Below, piece by piece: positions 1-9,306 of a stretch of 64,000 bases of DNA; the stretch's first letter is position 1; each line of letters begins with the position of its first letter. A model generated the notes under the pieces. It was not told the DNA's origin, did no database searches, and saw nothing but the letters and a program-made list of their open reading frames with translations. The DNA is from JAFNAG01 sp963824985 (GTDB taxonomy: Bacteria; Acidobacteriota; UBA6911), in the NCBI GenBank assembly GCA_963824985.1, contig CAWGRQ010000034.1:1-64000 (forward strand), read 5' to 3'. The position numbers were made by a program, and so were the translations under genes.

Positions 1-2
1 TA

Positions 3-389
3 CTAATTGCTATCCGCCAGGAATTCTTTTTCCTTTTTGCTCCTGAGATTGGCAATCATCTTGGCATCGCGGGAGGCCTCGATCATAACCTGCTTCTGGG
101 TTTCGAGTTCCCCTTCAAGCCGGGCAATCCGTTTCGAGGATTGCTCCACGTTCCAGCACAAGCGGTCCTGGAAACGGTAATGCCAGTTGATTTCTCCCTG
201 GTCGCCGCTGCCGGATTTCAGCACGGTGAGATCGGCCCTTACCTGCGCCTGCTGGGTGCGCAATCGCTGCAGATTTTCCACCTCCGCGGCCAGCTCGGCC
301 CGGATACGGGAGAACTTGCTGCGCTCCTTCTCTTCTATGTTGTTCCGGTGGCACAGGAGCGTCTCGAGCCGGAACGAGAACTTTTTCAT
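3..389 (-). CDS. fliJ: Flagellar export protein FliJ
   Basis: FliJ is the coiled-coil stalk protein of the flagellar type III export ATPase; it works with FliI and FliH on the cytoplasmic side of the basal body. The 128-residue product begins MKKFSFRLETLL, typical of FliJ, and is almost entirely charged helix with Glu/Arg/Lys/Gln heptads. The ATG at 389 is chosen because it lies one base after the fliI stop and gives the normal family start; an upstream in-frame extension lies in fliI. The stop is at 3-5, so the gene is complete. It is the last gene of the operon visible in the window. The call rests on length, coiled-coil pattern and position next to fliI, as FliJ is poorly conserved. Confidence 0.8.
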   Translation of the reverse strand: MKKFSFRLETLLCHRNNIEEKERSKFSRIRAELAAEVENLQRLRTQQAQVRADLTVLKSGSGDQGEINWHYRFQDRLCWNVEQSSKRIARLEGELETQKQVMIEASRDAKMIANLRSKKEKEFLADSN

Positions 390-390
390 C

Positions 391-1724
391 TCAGCAGTCC
401 TGGGTGATTTCGACCAGCCTGGACATTGCGTTCTCGGCGCTGACCCGTTCATCACAGCGTTGTCGCAGGTATGTGTTGATGACGTCGATTTTTTTCAGCG
501 CGAGATCGATTCTCGGGATTGCTCCCCTTGACGTATGCGCCGATGTTGATCATGTCTTCGGCCTTCTGGTAGGTGGAGATCAGTTCGCGAACTTTTCCCG
601 CCTTTTCGGTGTACGGCATCGGGACCAGATCGGGCATGAGATCGGCTGACGCTGGCCAGGATATCGATGCAGGGATAGTGGTTGCGCCAGGCCAGTTCCC
701 GCGACAGGACGACGTGGCCGTCCAGGAGCGAACGCATGGCGTCGGCGACGGGGTCATTCATGTCGTCGCCTTCGACCAGGACAGTGTAGAAGCCGGTGAT
801 GCTGCCCTCCGGAAGTGAAATTCCCGGCGCGTTCCACAAGCCTGGGCAGCAGGGCAAAAACGGACGGCGTATATCCCTTGGAGGATGGCGGTTCGCCGGC
901 CGCCAGACCGACTTCTCGCTGGGCCATGGCGAATCGCGTGATCGAATCCATCATGAGCAGAACATCCTTTCCCTGGTCGCGGAAATATTCCGCCAGGGTG
1001 GTGGCCATCATGGCCGCCCGGATCCGCAGCAGCGGCGGCTGGTCGGAGGTGGAAACGACGACCACAGACCGCTTCAAACCCTCGTCGCCCAGGTCCTTTT
1101 CGATGAAGGCCCGGACTTCACGGCCGCGCTCGCCCACCAGGCTGATCACGTTGACATCGGCTGAGGTATATCGGGCCATCATCCCCAGGAGCGTGCTTTT
1201 GCCGACGCCGCTGCCGCCGAAGATCCCCATGCGCTGCCCCTTACCGCAGGTCAGCAGTCCGTCGATCGCGCGAACCCCGGTGCCCAGGATGTCGTCGATG
1301 TTTTTGCGTTCCAACGGATTGGTGCTGTCGGGCTGCAGGGGGTATTCACGATCCGCCGCGATCGGCCCGAGATCGGTCGATCGGCTGGCCCAGTCCGTCC
1401 ACTACCCGTCCCAGCAGCGCTGGAGAGACCGGCACGGCGGCGCGCTTCTTCCGGCACACCACCCGGTCGCCAAGTTTCACGCCGTGCACTTTGAAGAGAG
1501 GCATCGCAAGAACGTAATTGTCGCGGAACCCCACGACCTCGGCCGGAATGCCGCTGACATGGTCCTGGCCGACGATCTCACACAATTCGCCCACCGAAAC
1601 CGGGGGCCCCTGAGACTCGACCACCAGCCCGACGGCCCGTTTTACCGAGCCGACGGTTTTGATCGGGTTCAAGCGACGCAGCTTCTGGAAATACGGGTTC
1701 GAGTCGGATGGGTTCGCAGCTCAT
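391..1724 (-). pseudogene. fliI: Flagellar export ATPase FliI, interrupted by five frameshifts
   Basis: FliI is the ATPase of the flagellar type III export apparatus. The reading frame is broken by apparent one-base insertions near 521, 648, 812, 1378 and 1692. Restoring them gives 442 residues, the normal FliI length, with no in-frame stop. The restored N-terminus reads LEPYFQKLRRLNP, then Walker A GGSGVGKST, Walker B LLMMDSITRFAMAQ and the C-terminal helical domain ending EITQDC. The start is ATG 1724, just after the fliH stop at 1731. Conservation between the breaks is excellent, so these are either assembly/sequencing indels or very recent lesions. As written, only fragments would be made. 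Confidence 0.85.
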
Positions 1725-1730
1725 GCCCGC

Positions 1731-2397
1731 CTAATCCTTGCCGCCAAAAAAGGCCCGTTCGACTTCGCGGAATTCCTCTTCGATGCGGGCGTCGATATCG
1801 CCGCATTCGGTTTCGACCAGGCATCCGCCGCGGTCGATCGTCTTGTCGGCCAGCAGCACGACTTCCCGATCTCCGTCCTCGGCGCGGCCCGCGGTTTCCC
1901 GTTGTTCGAGCACATAGCTGTAGTCGGCCGGGTGCAGGTGGACAGTCACCGCCGACTTGACCGCGACATGGCTCAGGGCGACTTTTACCAGGCTCTGGAC
2001 GATCTCACGGTCGACCAGGACCTCGCGGCGAACAATCTTTTTCGCGACCTCCAGCGCCAGCTTCACTATCTCCCGTTCGGCCTGCTGGTAGAGCTTTGGC
2101 TTGAGCCTGCCGATCTCGAGGATCGCGTCGGCGTAGCGCCTTATGAGCACTTCTACTTTTCTCTCGGCGAGCTCCAATCCTGCCTTTTCACCCTGACGAA
2201 ACCCGTTTTCGTACGCGTCTTTTTCAATGCGGGCCAGATCTCGGGTCGCCGACGGTCCCATCTGGCCGCTGCGGAGCGGCGATTGTTTCCATCCACGCCG
2301 GAGCAGCCGGCTCGTGAACCAGGGATTCCGGATCCTCCATGAAGGTGATCCGCTGGCACTGGGTTTCTGACTGATCCTGCTTTTTGATGAGTCTCAC
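1731..2397 (-). CDS. fliH: Flagellar assembly protein FliH, frame break near the N-terminus
   Basis: FliH binds the FliI ATPase and docks it to the export gate. The intact part (start 2261, 176 residues) holds an alpha-helical stalk (KDAYENGFRQGEKAGLEL) and a C-terminal domain with KKIVRREVLVDREIV and a VHLHPADY segment, as in the FliH/YscL family. The likely true start is the GTG at 2397, 38 bases after the fliG stop, giving VRLIKKQDQSE. That frame runs into a stop at 2224, while the conserved part is in another frame, so one base is gained between about 2230 and 2310. The restored length is 221 residues. The gene lies between fliG and fliI, as in most flagellar operons. Confidence 0.75.
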
Positions 2398-2434
2398 GTT
2401 ATAGTCCCGACACGTCGCAGCCCGGCATCCGGCT

Positions 2435-3452
2435 CTAGTTGATATACTCCTCGCCACCACCCCCCTTGATGCTGATCACGCCGTCCTGATCCAGCTTGCG
2501 CACGACCGCGACGATCTCATTCTGGGCGGCGTCCACCTCCTTGATCTTCACCGGGCCGAGAACCTCCATGTCCTCCTCTCAGCATCTCGACGGCGCGGTG
2601 GGACATGTGGCGGAAGAACTGGTTCTTCAGTTCCTCGCTCGTGCCCTTCGAGGGCGACCGTGAGCGTCTTTTTGATCCACGCGCTGAATGATCTCCCGCA
2701 TGCCGGCGTCGTCGATGAGCAGGATGTCGTCGAAAACGAACATCAGGTTGCGGATGCTCAACGCGAGGTTTGGGTTGTCGTTCTCGATCTTCTCGAGAAT
2801 GCCGACGGAGATGCTTCGAATCAAGGCGATTGATCAGTTCGGCCACGGCGCGGACGCCACCATAGGACTCGCGGCTGAAATCGCCCAGGCGACTGCAGCT
2901 TCTGCGACAGGATATTGGAGATCTTGCCGATGATCTCGGGGGAGATCTCTTCGAGGTTGGCCATGCGCAGGACCACGTCCCCGCGCAGCGTCACTCGGGC
3001 AGGGAATTAAGCAGGGCGGCCGCCTGAGGCAGATTGAGATGGGCCAGGACCAGGGCGATGGTCTGCGGATGCTCGTTCTGGATGAATTTGGAGAGCTGCG
3101 CCGGGTCGGCTTTTTGCAGGCTGTCAAATCCCGCCAAGGAGCTCTGCAAAGCCATGGTCGCCCGATCCAGGAGTTTTTTGGAGGCATCGGGACCGAACGC
3201 CTTGAGAAGCAGCTTGCGGGCATATTCAATGCCGCCCTGCATCAGATAGGCGCGCGCCAGGGCCATTTTGTAATAGTCATCGAGCACGCCGTCCGCGGTT
3301 TCCGGCTCGATCCGGCCCAATCGGGAAATTTCTTTGGTGATTTCCTGGATCTCTTCTTCTTCGAGGTAGCGGAAGAGATTCGAGCTCGCCTCATCGCCGA
3401 GCAACACCATGAGGATAGCGGCTTTCCTGATTCCTGATGTCTGGTCTTCCAT
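2435..3452 (-). pseudogene. fliG: Flagellar motor switch protein FliG, interrupted by six frameshifts
   Basis: FliG is the rotor protein of the C-ring that contacts the stator and binds FliF. The first 153 residues are open (start ATG 3452, 6 bases after the fliF stop). The frame is then broken near 2993 (one base lost) and near 2891, 2819, 2671, 2645 and 2580 (one base gained each). Correction gives exactly 337 residues, the usual FliG length. Recognisable segments are KAAILMVLLGDE (N-domain), FIQNEHPQTIALVLAHL (middle domain), MRMANLEEISPEI-like text after the first break, and the torque helix with FVFDDILLIDDAGMREIIQRVD. The restored end reads GGGGEEYIN. No nonsense codon appears in the restored frame, so decay would be very recent; sequence error is equally possible. 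Confidence 0.85.
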
Positions 3453-3458
3453 AGTCGA

Positions 3459-5180
3459 TTAGGGCTTCTCATGGATCCAGGTGCGGATAAGTTGCGACAC
3501 CTGTTCCGGATCTTTGCTGACCTGGTCCACGACCTTTTTCTTCAGAATGTCATATTTGCGGGATCCCGCGCCGGCCAGGTTGGCCTGGCTAAGCAACTCG
3601 CCCTCAATGTCTTCGTCGAGCGTGCCCCTCGCGGCCGCGGGCAGCGAGGCAGGAGTGCCCGATTGGAGAGCCTGGCCGCCCTGAGTGCGGGCTACCGCCT
3701 CGGTAGTTCCGGCGGAAAGTTGTCGCGTCTGTCCCGAAGGCAGCGCGGGCGAGGCTGCTGCGATGGATTGGAGAATCCGCTTCCGGATCGGCCGCACCAG
3801 CAGCAGGTAGGCCAGCAGGAACAGCACGAGGAAGGCGAGATACTTCATGCCCGGCAACAGATAGCCCTGCCACTTTATGTACCAGGGAAGCGGCGCCGTG
3901 TCAGCCGCAAGGGCGGGCTCGCTGAAAAAAGGAATGTTTTCCAGGGTGACCGTGTCGCCCCGGGTTTCGTTGTACCCGATTGCCGCCAGCACCAGCTCGC
4001 GATATTTGGCGAGGTCATCCGCAGACAGGGGTTGGAACGATGCAACCTGCTGCCCGTCGGCGCTCTTGGTGTGGACGGTTTTATGGTCAAGCAAAACCGC
4101 GACGGAAAGCCTTTGGATGGAACCCTTGGGCTGCACCGTGTGGCGGACCATTTTGCTGACTTCGTAGTTGGTCATCTCGCTCTGGCGCAACCGGTCAACC
4201 GTATTGGCCACCATTTGCGGCACGGTGTCGCCCTGGTTGGAGCGAGTTCCCGGCACACCGGAAGGGGAGGCAGACCCGCCGACCCGTTCCTCACTCTTCT
4301 GCTGGCTCTGGATCACGGTCGGATTCGGGTTGTAGGTCTCTTCCGTCTGCTCGGAACTGTTAAAATCGAGATCCACGGAAGCGTTGGCGTGCACTTTCCC
4401 CTTGCCGACCACCGGCTCGAGAATCGACATCACCTTGGAGACCATCTCCTTCTCGACCTGAGCCTGGAGTCCCGATTCGAAATCCGAGCGCGCGGAATCT
4501 CCGGACGGCAGCCGCGAGAGCACGCGGGCCTCTTCGTCTACTACCGAGACGTTGTAAGTACGCAATTCCTGCACCGCCCCGGCAACCAGATTCACGATGC
4601 CCGCGATGCTGCTCTTGGAAAGCTCCTTTCCTCGTTTCAGGCGCACGAAGACGCTGGCCTTGGCCTCCTCCTTCTTTTCTTCGAAGAGAGAATCCTTGGG
4701 CATGACCAGGTGAACCCGGGCCTCTGAGATTTCGGAAAGACTCGAAATCGTACGGCTGAGCTCACCCTCGAGGGCGCGCTTGTAGTTGACCTGCTCGGTA
4801 AAATCGGTCATGCCGAACTGATTCTTGTCGAATATCTCGTAACCGACCCGGCCGCTGCGCGCCAGTCCTGCTCCCGCAATCTCCAGGCGCAGCTTGTCGA
4901 TGTCGGTCTGGGAGCCACCCACCTCGATCATGGTCATGTCGGGGGAGACCTGAAAATCCTTTTTGAGCTCCTTGAGCTTGCTCGCGATCGCCTGGGCATC
5001 CTCAGGATTCAGATCGCGGTAGAGGACAACATAACTCACCCGGTTCATGAAAAAGACCAGGCAGCCGAGACCGGCGAGGGCCAGGACCGTGAACAGTACG
5101 ATGTTGGCACGCTGCGCAGGCTGAAGGCGGGTCCACAACATGGTCAGCTGATTCGGGAAGCTAGGTTGAGAACCGGGCAC
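3459..5180 (-). CDS. fliF: Flagellar MS-ring protein FliF
   Basis: FliF forms the MS ring of the flagellar basal body in the inner membrane. The 573-residue ORF is intact and of normal length. A first membrane segment lies at about residues 25-47 (IVLFTVLALAGLGCLVFF) and a second at about 440-460 (YLAFLVLFLLAYLLLV). Between them are the YscJ/FliF ring-building repeats (LYRDLNPEDAQAIASKL, GRVGYEIFDKNQFGMTDF, EARVHLVMPKDSLF). The cytoplasmic tail ends in the FliG-binding region (VSKDPEQVSQLIRTWIHE). It is the only long gene between flgB and fliJ, apart from the rod genes, with no frame break, a useful contrast with fliG and fliI on either side of the question of sequence quality. Confidence 0.97.
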   Translation of the reverse strand: MPGSQPSFPNQLTMLWTRLQPAQRANIVLFTVLALAGLGCLVFFMNRVSYVVLYRDLNPEDAQAIASKLKELKKDFQVSPDMTMIEVGGSQTDIDKLRLEIAGAGLARSGRVGYEIFDKNQFGMTDFTEQVNYKRALEGELSRTISSLSEISEARVHLVMPKDSLFEEKKEEAKASVFVRLKRGKELSKSSIAGIVNLVAGAVQELRTYNVSVVDEEARVLSRLPSGDSARSDFESGLQAQVEKEMVSKVMSILEPVVGKGKVHANASVDLDFNSSEQTEETYNPNPTVIQSQQKSEERVGGSASPSGVPGTRSNQGDTVPQMVANTVDRLRQSEMTNYEVSKMVRHTVQPKGSIQRLSVAVLLDHKTVHTKSADGQQVASFQPLSADDLAKYRELVLAAIGYNETRGDTVTLENIPFFSEPALAADTAPLPWYIKWQGYLLPGMKYLAFLVLFLLAYLLLVRPIRKRILQSIAAASPALPSGQTRQLSAGTTEAVARTQGGQALQSGTPASLPAAARGTLDEDIEGELLSQANLAGAGSRKYDILKKKVVDQVSKDPEQVSQLIRTWIHEKP

Positions 5181-5245
5181 GTTAGCATCTCCAGTGGGAC
5201 ATGAGTTAACACTCGCAAGAGCTCATTCCGGGCGGCGCCGGGTCG

Positions 5246-5553
5246 CTAGACCTGCATGCGCATGATCTCCTGATACGCCTGGACGATCTTATTGCGCACC
5301 TGCATCATCATCTGAAAGGAGAGATCCGCTTTCTGCACGGCAATCATGGTTGTGTGCAGATCCTGGGTTTCCCCTGTCATGAGTTTCTGGATCTCAGTAT
5401 CGGACTGCTTCTGCAATTCGTTGGCCGTCGAAATGGCGTTCTTTAAAACGTCGCCAAAACTCGCGCCCTCCTCGGCCTTCCCGGGAGGCGCGGCTTCGAA
5501 ATCTCGGGCAGCTGCAAATTGGGGTTGATCTGGCCTATCAGTTGTCCTGCCAT
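5246..5553 (-). pseudogene. fliE: Flagellar hook-basal body protein FliE, one frameshift
   Basis: FliE joins the MS ring to the proximal rod. The start ATG 5553 (10 bases after flgC) opens MAGQLIGQINPNLQLPEIS. The conserved FliE body lies in another frame: FGDVLKNAISTANELQKQ, then a C-terminus with KADLSFQMMMQVRNKIVQAY and QEIMRMQV at the stop 5246. One missing base near 5500 reconciles them and gives 102 residues, the usual FliE size. The conserved C-terminus is unmistakable although too short to stand out as an ORF. A 65-bp gap separates it from fliF. Confidence 0.8.
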
Positions 5554-5563
5554 GTGTTTCCCT

Positions 5564-5998
5564 TTAGCGGATAATGTCCAGTGTCTTAGTGGCCATATCT
5601 TTCGCCGTGTTGATGGCCTGAAGATTGGCTTCATAGGAGCGGGTGGCATTGAGCATGTTCACCATCTCCTCCATTGGATTGATGTTGGGGTATGTGACAT
5701 AGCCGTCCTTGTCCGCATGGGGATGCCCGGGTTCATAGCGGCGAATGGGATCTGACCGGTCGGTGACGATTTCCGACACTTCGACCCCCTGCACTCCCCC
5801 CATGGCATCATTGAGGGCACCGCCAAAGCCTGATTGCGGTGCGGTCGCGGTGAAGACCACCTCCTTGCGCCGATACGGTTCCGTACCCGCGGGACCGGTA
5901 GTGTTGGCATTCACCAAGTTGCTTACCAGAACCTCGAGCCGCTTGCGCTGCGCGGAAAGGCCGGATGCACCCACTTCAATCGCAGTCATGAGACTCAT
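5564..5998 (-). CDS. flgC: Flagellar proximal rod protein FlgC
   Basis: FlgC is one of the proximal rod subunits crossing the periplasm. The 144-residue product starts MSLMTAIEVGASGLSAQRKRL, has the rod-family SNLVNANTT motif near residue 28 (Asn-rich rod/hook signature), and ends with the paired C-terminal helix NMLNATRSYEANLQAINTAK. Its start codon overlaps the flgB stop (TAATG), indicating translational coupling. Length and both terminal helices are those of FlgC, not FlgB or FlgG. Confidence 0.95.
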   Translation of the reverse strand: MSLMTAIEVGASGLSAQRKRLEVLVSNLVNANTTGPAGTEPYRRKEVVFTATAPQSGFGGALNDAMGGVQGVEVSEIVTDRSDPIRRYEPGHPHADKDGYVTYPNINPMEEMVNMLNATRSYEANLQAINTAKDMATKTLDIIR

Positions 5999-6420
5999 TA
6001 GCCGATTCTCCCTTCATTGATACTGCTGGCAATCGTCCGGAATTTTGAGCGCAGCATAAGCGCCATCATGCTGTAGCCAAACGAGGTCTCCCCAAGCTTG
6101 AGCATCTCCTGATCAATATTCACGTTGTTCTGATCGGGACGCGAAGGGAGCCCGCTGACCTCGAAGATTTCAGGCGCTGCAGGCGCAAAACTCCACTCTT
6201 CCAGCCCGTCGGGGCGCTTGCCCCTCAAACCGGAAGAAGGTCCGGATAGCAATTCATCCATGGTCGCGTGGAACGACGTGTCCTTGGTCCTGTAACCGGG
6301 GGTGTCGATATTGGCAATGTTGGAAGCTACAATCTGATGCCTTTGAGACAAGCGGGTCATGTAGTTTTCCATGGCTTCGATGGTTGTATCTTGAAGAAGT
6401 CCAACCTTCAATGATCCCAT
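5998..6420 (-). CDS. flgB: Flagellar proximal rod protein FlgB
   Basis: FlgB is the first proximal rod subunit. The product has the rod signature RHQIVASNIANIDTPGYRTKD and the C-terminal helix MALMLRSKFRTIASSINEGRIG. The open frame extends upstream to a TTG at 6474, but that codon lies inside a sigma-54 promoter (6459-6473) whose transcript should start near 6447. The ATG at 6420 (MGSLKVGLLQDTTIE, 140 residues) is therefore preferred and agrees with the usual FlgB length. It is the first gene of the flagellar operon. Confidence 0.9.
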   Translation of the reverse strand: MGSLKVGLLQDTTIEAMENYMTRLSQRHQIVASNIANIDTPGYRTKDTSFHATMDELLSGPSSGLRGKRPDGLEEWSFAPAAPEIFEVSGLPSRPDQNNVNIDQEMLKLGETSFGYSMMALMLRSKFRTIASSINEGRIG

Positions 6421-6458
6421 CCTCTCTGTCTCGATCGACGAGACCCCCAGCCCTTCAA

Positions 6459-6473
6459 GCAATTGGGCTGCCA
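6459..6473 (-). promoter_or_regulatory. Sigma-54 (RpoN) promoter of the flgB operon
   Basis: On the minus strand TGGCA (6473-6469) and TTGC (6462-6459) are separated by six bases, so the GG and GC dinucleotides have the exact -24/-12 spacing of sigma-54 promoters. It sits about 40 bases upstream of the flgB ATG and directly downstream of an NtrC-type activator gene. This matches the known class of flagellar genes driven by RpoN with FlrC/FlgR-type activators. Confidence 0.8.
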
Positions 6474-6523
6474 AAACCGCCGCACTCGGTGATTATCCGG
6501 TTAACCATATTCTCCGTAATCAG

Positions 6524-7888
6524 TTACCCCGCACTGCCGGAATAGGATGAATACTTGGGCTGGGCAAAATTTGCCTGCCGGTCCTGTAGACCGAACTCGT
6601 TCAGCTTGTTGCGGAGCGTGCGCAGGCTGATGCCGAGCAGCCGGGCCGCCCTGGTGCGATTCCCGCCGGTGTTGGCAAGCGTCCTCTGAATCAACTGACG
6701 CTCCATTTCCCGCACGGTCGTTCCGACCGCCGGCGCAGATTCGGCCGGGGTAACCGGATCGGCGGCAATCAGGTCTTCCGGTTCAATGACCTCACCCGAA
6801 GCCAGGGCCACGGCCCGTTGGATGGAGTTTTCAAGTTCACGAACATTGCCGGGCCAGGTTTGCTGAACCAGCTTGTCCAGAGCAGCGGCGCTGCACGAGG
6901 CCGTCGCTTTGCCGAACGCCTTCGCATATCGACGGCAAAAGAAATCGGCCAGCAGCGGGATATCCCCACATCGTTGGCGCAATGGCGGAATGTTCAGGCG
7001 AATGACGTTGAGCCGATAATAAAGGTCTTCGCGGAACCCCCCTTCACGCACCAGCAGAGCCAGGTCGCGATTCGTGGTCGCGATGACTCGCACGTCGATG
7101 CGCACCGGCTCCTTCCCGCCGATACGATCCACTTCCCGTTCCTGCAGGACACGAAGGAGTTTTGCCTGCAGCAGCGGAGCCATCTCTCCGATTTCATCCA
7201 GCAGCAGGGTGCCGCGGTGGGCCAGTTCGAACTTGCCCGGCTTGGATACCGATGCGCCGGTAAACGCCCCACGCTCAAAGCCGAAGAGTTCGCTTTCAAG
7301 CAGATTCTCGGGGAGGGCGGCGCAATTCACCGCGACGAAGGGGCCCGAAGCCCGCGGGCTTTGCTCATGAATCATGCGTGCCAGCAGCTCCTTGCCCGTG
7401 CCGCTCTCGGCTTCCACCAGCACCGTGGCCGTGCTCGCGGCTGCCTGGCGCGCGCGGTTCAGTATCTGGGAAAAGCCCGCATCCTGAGTCACAATCTCGT
7501 AGCTGGCGCCGGTCTCGCGCTCAGGACCGCTCGCCAGGGCCCGGCGGACAACGCTTTCGAGGGATTCAGAGGAGAACGGCTTGAGCAGATAGTCAAAGGC
7601 ACCCTGTTTCATGGCATCGACGGCTGTCTGCACGGTTCCATAGGCCGTCAGCAACACGACCGGAGTCTGCGGAATCGAAGCCTTGACCTTCTTCAGGAGG
7701 TCGAGGCCGCTCATTTCTGGCATGCGCATGTCAGTGACCACAAGATGGAAATAGTGGTCCTTCAGGCGGCACAGTGCCTCCCGGACACTTCCGGCCGTCG
7801 TGATCGAGTATCCCTGGCGGCGCAAGGTCTCATGGATCGCGATCAGCATCTGCGGTTCATCATCTACGACCAGAATCTCTTCCTTCAT
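6524..7888 (-). CDS. Sigma-54-dependent response regulator, FlrC/FlgR-like
   Basis: NtrC-family activator of sigma-54 transcription. Domains: receiver (about 1-120; ILVVDDE, phospho-Asp in VVTDMRMPEMSG, TAYGT, LKPF), AAA+ (about 130-365; Walker A variant AESGTGKE, sigma-54 contact loop ERGAFTGAS, Walker B LLLDEIGEM, arginine finger region FREDLYYRLNV) and Fis-type HTH (about 400-445; TRAARLLGISLRTLRNKL). The ATG at 7888 (MKEEILVVDDE) is the natural start; a GTG five codons upstream overlaps the kinase gene. It follows the kinase gene with overlapping ends and precedes the sigma-54-driven flgB operon, so it is inferred to be the flagellar activator. Confidence 0.93.
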   Translation of the reverse strand: MKEEILVVDDEPQMLIAIHETLRRQGYSITTAGSVREALCRLKDHYFHLVVTDMRMPEMSGLDLLKKVKASIPQTPVVLLTAYGTVQTAVDAMKQGAFDYLLKPFSSESLESVVRRALASGPERETGASYEIVTQDAGFSQILNRARQAAASTATVLVEAESGTGKELLARMIHEQSPRASGPFVAVNCAALPENLLESELFGFERGAFTGASVSKPGKFELAHRGTLLLDEIGEMAPLLQAKLLRVLQEREVDRIGGKEPVRIDVRVIATTNRDLALLVREGGFREDLYYRLNVIRLNIPPLRQRCGDIPLLADFFCRRYAKAFGKATASCSAAALDKLVQQTWPGNVRELENSIQRAVALASGEVIEPEDLIAADPVTPAESAPAVGTTVREMERQLIQRTLANTGGNRTRAARLLGISLRTLRNKLNEFGLQDRQANFAQPKYSSYSGSAG

Positions 7889-7899
7889 GCCGGCCCTCG

Positions 7900-9306
7900 T
7901 CACGCGGCTCCGGAGACCAGTCCGGCGCCCGGGAGAACGATGGTAAAAGTAGTGCCTAGGTTCAATTCGCTGGCCACCTGAATGAAACCCGAATGTTGTT
8001 CCACAATCTGGTGAACAACGGACAGACCCAGGCCGGATCCGTTCTTGTTGGTAGTGAAGAACGGATCGAAAATGCGCGCCAGGTTTTCCTCGGGAATGCC
8101 GAATCCCGTGTCCTGCACGATCAGCTCTACCCCGTCGCAGCGGGCGCCGCCGGGGAGGTTCTGCACATCCTGCGTTCCGATGATCAGGGACCCCCGGGAC
8201 GGCATCGCCTGGAGGGAATTCAATACCAGGTTCAAAACCACCTGCTTCAGCAGTTCCCGATCCCCGGCCACAGTGGTCCTGTGAGCTTCGAACCGGATCT
8301 CAACTCGCACTTCGCGCTGCTTCAGAATCGGTTCGGCAAAACTCAGGATTTCCCGAATCAGATCATGCAGGTTTACTTCCTGGAATTGGGGCGTCAGCGG
8401 ATTGGCAAACTGGAGCATGTTGGAGACGATGTTGTTGAGCGATCGACTGCCAATGCGGATGTTTTCCGCCCACCGGCCGGGATCGCTCCCCCGGGCAAGC
8501 TCCTTTTCCAGCAGCGATGCGAACAACTCGATGCTCCCCAGGGGATTTCGAATCTCATGGGCCAGTTCCACGGCCATCTCCCCCATCGCCGCCAGGCGCT
8601 CGCCGCGCTTGTTCTGAGCCTCCAGGGCCTTGATTTCGGTGATGTCACGGATGATGTGGAGAGTGCCGGTTTTCGCACCCAAGGCGTTTTTCAGCGGCGT
8701 GCTCGCTGTGGCCAAAACCCTCATTCTGCCGCCGGAGACAAACGGGATCTCAACTTCTCCGCTCCCGTCTTCCCGTGCGGTGTACGCCGTGAGATATTTC
8801 CGCACCGCCTCATTCCAGCGCTCCGGCATTTTGCCCTTGCGGCGCGGAGCACCCGACTGCCCGAGGATCCGAGCAGCCACCGGATTGCAGAGCGTAACCT
8901 TGCCGGCGGCATCGAGGACCAGAACCCCACAGGGGAGGGTCTCCAGGATCCTGGCCAGGAAATTCTGAACTTCTTCCTTTTCGCGCAGGCTCTTTTTCAG
9001 CTCACGGTTCTTGGCCGCCAGCTTCTCCGAAAGCTTTCGCGTCCGCACCTGCAGTTCCTGAAAGGCGGTCTCCAGGGAGTTCGACGCCTGCGTGAACATC
9101 TCAAACGCCTCAAGCAGCAGTCGCGCCTCTCCCGATTCCCTCTTGCCCGCCATGGAATCCAAGGCGATGGAAACCGGATGTACCTGGCAAACTGTTCCGT
9201 TCGGGCTCGTCCCCATTTGCTTCACTCCCTCAACAGCATCGGCAGCATTCCGCAGCACCCAATGCTCTTGATTCCAATGATCCGAGCCAGTAACAGCAAG
9301 AGGCAT
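7900..9306 (-). CDS. Soluble PAS-domain sensor histidine kinase, FlrB/FlgS-like
   Basis: Sensor histidine kinase of 468 residues without a membrane segment or signal peptide, so probably cytoplasmic. A coiled coil (about 60-110) is followed by a PAS domain (about 112-220; LPCGVLVLDAAGKVTLCNP), the HisKA dimerisation domain (phospho-His in VELAHEIRNPLGSIELF) and a HATPase_c domain (N box LNLVLNSLQAM, G1 VQDTGFGIPEE, G2 NGSGLGLSVVHQIV). It ends by overlapping the start region of the NtrC-type regulator gene, so the two form a two-component pair. By analogy with FlrB/FlrC and FlgS/FlgR, which are soluble and sense basal-body assembly, a role in flagellar checkpoint control is inferred. Confidence 0.92.
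   Translation of the reverse strand: MPLAVTGSDHWNQEHWVLRNAADAVEGVKQMGTSPNGTVCQVHPVSIALDSMAGKRESGEARLLLEAFEMFTQASNSLETAFQELQVRTRKLSEKLAAKNRELKKSLREKEEVQNFLARILETLPCGVLVLDAAGKVTLCNPVAARILGQSGAPRRKGKMPERWNEAVRKYLTAYTAREDGSGEVEIPFVSGGRMRVLATASTPLKNALGAKTGTLHIIRDITEIKALEAQNKRGERLAAMGEMAVELAHEIRNPLGSIELFASLLEKELARGSDPGRWAENIRIGSRSLNNIVSNMLQFANPLTPQFQEVNLHDLIREILSFAEPILKQREVRVEIRFEAHRTTVAGDRELLKQVVLNLVLNSLQAMPSRGSLIIGTQDVQNLPGGARCDGVELIVQDTGFGIPEENLARIFDPFFTTNKNGSGLGLSVVHQIVEQHSGFIQVASELNLGTTFTIVLPGAGLVSGAA

Noticed and set aside
815..1960. 381-codon plus-strand frame over fliI and fliH
   Set aside because: It crosses two flagellar genes on the other strand and owes its length to the frame breaks there.
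3471..4727. 418-codon plus-strand frame over fliF
   Set aside because: Antisense to intact fliF; no family sequence.
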